A stretch of 64,000 bases of DNA from positions 65,876,865-65,940,864 of the forward strand of contig CM036753.1 in assembly GCA_020796225.1 (NCBI GenBank), in the 5' to 3' direction. The DNA is from Arion vulgaris (taxonomy: Eukaryota > Mollusca > Gastropoda > Stylommatophora > Arionidae). Numbering within the stretch: position 1 is the stretch's first letter; each line of letters begins with the position of its first letter. A program made the translations under genes and the position numbers. Shown here piece after piece: positions 40,901 to 46,900 of this stretch. Below the pieces are notes generated by a model. The model was given only the letters and a program-made list of their open reading frames with translations. It ran no database searches and was not told the origin of the DNA.

Positions 40901-43900
40901 ACCCGCCCGTGTTGCCGGGGCCCGCAAGGGAAGCAAAGAACAGTACCACTGCGACCTACAATGTATGTCGTAAGAGGCAACTAATGTAGGCACTAGGGAT
41001 GTTACCCTAGTAATTGAAAAGCGGCGCAGAAATCGAATGTAATGGCCTACTTGTAGGCGCATAACTGACACAATGTACAATTGCTCTTAGGCTCAGATCA
41101 CATACAAATCACACAGAGTGGTTGACAGGTGGTCAGTATGGAGCGTTCGAAGAACCAGAAGACCACTTGTTGAACCGCTCTTTGTGATTTGTTTATGATC
41201 CGAGCCTAAGAGCGATTGTTCGTCATACCAGTTATGCACCTACAAGTAGGCCAGTACATCCGATTTATGCGAGCTTTGATTTGTTAGGGTAGCTTCCTAG
41301 ACTCCTACCTCAGTCACCTCTTACAACATGCCTTGTTACTATTATTTGCTGCCCTTCAGAGCCCTGGCAACACATAGGTGATACTTCATTGATTTCTTTT
41401 CCATGCAATATTTGTAAATTTCATCTGCAAGTATCTAGTTTCTCTTGTCTCCTAGTGTTTTTATGCCTCCCTATTCTTCACTTCCCCAGGGGTTTTCAGT
41501 CAATGTAGATCTAGTTGCATTGTTAGTTTGTTTCTTGTGGATGTAGACTTTGTGATGTTAACAGTAGATATTGATCAACTTAAAATATTGTTTTGTTTGT
41601 GATGCTAGTCACCTTATGCGTAAAGAAAAAGTCAATATATAGGACATATCTGGACAACCTTGGAATATGGAATGACCAGATATGCAACAGCAACAAGTAC
41701 AAATCTCCAGAAGTTGGATAACATTAGGAAAACAGAATTCTGAATCATTAAGGGATGACTAAGAAGCTCTCCAATAACAACAGTGGAAGCAACAACGGGC
41801 TAAAGAAAAAAGCTACAATGCAGAGATAAGAAAATTACTATCATGGCAAAAAAATTCAGATGTTTGAAATAACACAATATAGTTTCATTGTTTGAGAAAA
41901 TAAGAGAACAACCAACCAATTGAAAAGATCAAGTATCAACCACATATCAAGGAAAGTGATTGACAATAAAGATGTATTCTAAAAAAAAAACTCATAGGAA
42001 AGGGTGCAACACACATATCACAACCACATACACAGTACACCTTACAATACCAGACACCGAGATCAGAGCTGAAGAAACGCCAATTGTTCTGAAAACTTAA
42101 ATGTTGGATCACCTCAACAACCTTTATTCAACATCCTAGTGGATTCATGCTCCCACCCATGGATCTTCAGATGAAGCCGTACGGAAAATATAAGCTGTGA
42201 TACACATACTAATGCCAAATACCCCTAAATTAGAATGTTCATTTGCTACTGATTAATAAACTACAGGGCAGAACTGCATGCAATCATAGAGACCACACAG
42301 GTACTGAAAGAACAAAGACTTGAAAGATCAAAAATATAATTTTTCAGTTCATCTGTATGTTAGCTCTCCAGACTTCTCAAAAAGAACCTGTGGACCTCTC
42401 AACAAGAGTTCCTATAGAAAACCTAAATCATCTCCATCAACAACAAAGTATCACTACAATGGATTACATCACTGTGTTATCACAGGTAATGAGGCAGCTG
42501 ACAAGACTTAAGAAAACAGACACCAAAAAGATGTCACCACATAATTTCATTGAGGGTAGTAAAGGAACTATGGGTATTCTCCATTTCATGGGTGATTGTC
42601 ATGCATTTCAAGAGTGATTATTCTGTCCATTTTGTGTGGTGATGAATTTTCATTTCAAAGAAGATCTTGCATTTTATGAGTGATGATCTTGCATTTTATG
42701 AGTGATGATCTTGCATTTCATGAGTGATGATTTTTGCATTTCAAGAGCGATTATCTTGCATTTTGTGAGTGATGATCTTGCACTGTGAAGACTATGATTT
42801 TCATTGTAAGGGGGATGATCTTGTATTGAAATGATATTTTTTAAAACAAAAGCTAACATATGCACAATATTTACCGGACTTATTAACTTTATATTTTGGT
42901 TATTACCTGTCTAGGACGTAACATATTTAGAGCAGGTTGAGAATGAGGTGAGAAAACAACTTGCCCGTCAAGCAGCTGCTCATAGTGATCACCTCAGGGA
43001 TGTTCTCTCTGCCCAACAGCAATCTTTAAGTGTAGAGTTTAACCAAACAGTACATGTTAAACTCCTGGAGGAAAGAGAGAGGTTTCAGTCAGAAGTTGCT
43101 GGATGGATCTCCAGACTCAAGGGCATTGAGGCAGCAGTTGAAGGTTAGGAACATGCTTTCATTATAGGGAAATATGATTTCTCTTTAGTCTAAGTCATAA
43201 TTTAAGGGGTTTAATTGACCAAGTGGTTAATCCAATACCTTGTGTTCTGAAGGTTGCAGGTTTGAATCTGTACAGCACCATTCTGTTTACAAGTGCATTT
43301 TTCCCAGAGACGCATGTGATTGTTACAGAGTTCGCGCTTTGGGCAATACTCTCAGCAGGTGCCATGCTATTTCTGCGGAGATGGACTGAGCCATATGGGA
43401 TAAAATATGGTGCAATGAAGTCAATCCTTCGGCTTTAAACCATTTTTAGCCATAATTTAAACTTTTTACTGTTAAACATAGGGTGATACACATTTATTGT
43501 GTGTTAGTATCTTCTTCGAATACTCCATATCGACCACTTATTAATCACTCTTTGTGATTTGTTTGTGATTTGAGCCTAAGAGCGATTGTACGCTGTGCCA
43601 GTTATGTGCCCACAAGAAGGCCAGCACATCCAACTTCTGCAATGCTTTTTTATTTACTAAGCTAGCTACCCTGGCCCCTTCCCCAATCACCTTATGACAT
43701 GCTATGTAGTGGTACTATTTTTGCTTCCTACGGGCCCCTGTAACACACGGGCGGTTTGTTAGTATTTGTACTCTCAATTAAAATCACTGAAATTTTATAG
43801 CATTGTATATTTATGGTCTCTTTAAAATGAATTCAACCACTTCCACACAAGTTGTCTACATAGAATACTAAAAAGAATATACTAGCAGGTCAAAATTCCA

Positions 43901-46900
43901 GATACTGAAGTACTCATAAAAGCCAAGATCCCAAGCGTCAACACCCCATTGCAGAAGGCCCAAGTGAAATGGGCTGGTCACGCTGCTTGGATGTCTGATA
44001 AACGCATCCCAAAACAGTTGATGCATGGCGAGCTTGAAGGGGGCAGAGGATCAGTTGGTGGACAGAAAAAACGCTTTTAAAGTGTCTCTAAAATGCTTGC
44101 ATATCGGCACCACATGCTGGGAATTCCTTGCGCAAGATCGCCAAATGTGGCGATGTAACAACACAAGAGGAACTTGCATAGCTAAGAATAATCATACTGT
44201 TGAGGTGCAGAAAAAGCAAGCTGCACGAAAACACACAACACCCATATGTCTAACCTTGATTATGTATGCCTCACCTGTGGTAGGGGATTGGTTTAAGGAT
44301 TGGGCTTTACAATCACCTCTGCACACACCAGAGAGGTGCAGCAACACGTCTGAGGCTGTTGTCATCATCGCTTGCAAAATTAAAAGAACTCAAAGACCAT
44401 CATCAGACTCTGTGGAACATAGGGCTACAACTGTAACTCTCCAAATTTTGTTATTGATTGTAATAACCCTTTTAGTTCTAGCACTTCAAACAAAAGTTCC
44501 TACTAAATTCCCAGGGCAAGGGAAATAACTCTGCAACAATAAGTAATATGAAATGAAATGCACGAGGAAGGTGGGGGGGCTGACCAGGAAATATCGACTA
44601 CGAAATAAGGACATCAGAAGCAGAGTGGACATAACTTAATGCACCGAATACATTGAAAGACAACAAATGTAGTGGTTCAGACATTTAATAAGAAGGGAAT
44701 ACAACCAACCACCAATAACATCATACAACAACAAAAAATCAAGTACTAGAGCCATTGACCAAGAAAAAAGATGGATAGACAATATCAAGACCACATCAAG
44801 ACCACTAAATAAACACGAATATAACACAAGGGCAACTCATCTGACCCTGGAAGCTCCAAATTAAAGCTCCCACCCTTATGCTTAATGGTAAGAGTGGACA
44901 ACCAATTCCATCATCCACCTGGGAAAGACAAAAGAAAAGACAATAAGAATGTGTGAAATAAAATTCATAACATACAATTTAGAATAAATTTTTGTAATTT
45001 AAAGTCAAATTTACAATTAACTGAATGTGAGCTACTAATTTATGAGTATGCAGGATGTGAAAAATTATACTTCTTATCTTCTTCTTCAAATGCTCCATAT
45101 CAACCACTCGTTAACCATTCTGTATGATTTATGTGTGATCTGAGCCTAAGCGCAATTGTACACTGTGCAGTTATGCGCCTACAAGTAGGCCAACACATCT
45201 GATTGCATTTAGATTTGCTTTTTATTTACAAGGGTAGCTTCCCTAGGACCTACCTCAGTCGCCTCTTACGACCTGTAGGTCACAGTGGTACTATTCTTTG
45301 CTTCCCTTACGAGCCCCGACACCACACGGGCGAAAAATTATACAAGAGAAGGAATAAAAATGAATGACTATCAATAGTACGTTTCACTCAAAAGTGTCAG
45401 TGCTATTGCTGAATAAAAACATGTTATTCATACTTTATTTCAGCACGAGCTACTAGTGAAAAACTGGCTAGATGTGCTCAAGATTTGTGGCTTGCCTGTA
45501 TTGCCCTTAACTCTGTTATCCATGCCAGTAATGAGAATGAAGAGGAGGTGCAGTTGAAACCATTAAAAAGTAACGTTGATGTTATATTAGAGGCAGGTCA
45601 AAAGGTAAGATTTTATTGTTGTTTCGTTCCTAATGTTCTGTTGTAGAAGACATGTTTACTGTCGAGTTTGGTGGCATTCTTATTAAGTGGCAGGACCACT
45701 TCATTCTTTGTTTCTCACTAATTCAAACAAGATGCTGTCCCAATTTTGTTTCTTATGCTGATGTTGGTGCCTCTGTGTTTTTTCTGTTGTTGGTAACTTT
45801 TCATAGGCGTCGTACTTCACATGTAGTTATTTTTTTGGGTGCTTTGCTCATTGTCCATGTTTAGCACTAGTAACACAAAGTAGGTATGAAAATGCTGTTG
45901 ATCATCTATTGTTTAGCTGTCAGTGAGATGTTGGGTACCTTAACAATGGGGCTAGCTAGTACATTACAGCATTTGCTTTTTGCACTTTAGCATCTATCTC
46001 TGCCTAGTCTTCCATCTTATGTGAATATGCTCCAGCTTTATCTTATTGAAAATGTATCAAATTCTGTTGTGGCCTGTGTAGAATTTGAAAGTTATCCCCT
46101 GCTCTCTTTGACCTGGATGTATACATCATTATTCTGATGATGGTGATTATTCACTTCTCACTGTTTTAGATACCTGTTCTTCACAAACCTCTTGACCTCT
46201 TCATAGGTGCTACTTGTGTGTCAGACTTGTGAGTTATTTCTCCTCTTATTTACCAGTTTGTCATCCTATTCTTCTGTTGAACCTGTGTTCCTTTCCTTTT
46301 TGTCTTTCAAACCCAAGTTTGATCGTAGACCCCCAACTATTTCATGAGCATTCATGGTTGGTTTGGTTTTATAGCTAAAGTTGTTTTAGTGGATGGGGTA
46401 TCCAGCCCCATGCCGAACCTGAAAAAAAGTAGAGTGAGAACCTGTGTTAGACTAATGTGCCCGAGTGGTTACCGGGCCCAAATTTGGGGTGTAAAGAATA
46501 GAACCACTGTTACCACGCATGTCGTAAGAGGCGACTAAGGAGGTTTGGCTGAAATCGGATGCATGTGTCCGAACCTGCTGCCTTGCAGGTCGGCTGGGGA
46601 CAGTCAAAGGCTGACGGAGAGCGAACCCAGTAAACGCTTGTTAAAATCGGATACATCGCCGAAGGACAAGCATCAGAGCTCCAAATAGTACTGAAGATGT
46701 GACGTAAAAATACGTTCTTGGCAAAAGCTGTTTATATATCACAATAAGAATGATCGAGAGAGAGAGAAAGACTAAGGTAATTTCCTTCCCTCATTTACCA
46801 GTTTGAGAGCCATGATAGAATTGCAATTTGTGCATTTACTTTGTAGGTGCATGGTCACAGAATCAAATTCCACATTGGAAGTAGGATTTTTTCTCACCAT

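Noticed and set aside
42661..42800. Short regular repeats considered as a CRISPR array
   Set aside because: The units are contiguous with no unique spacers, and the genome is eukaryotic.
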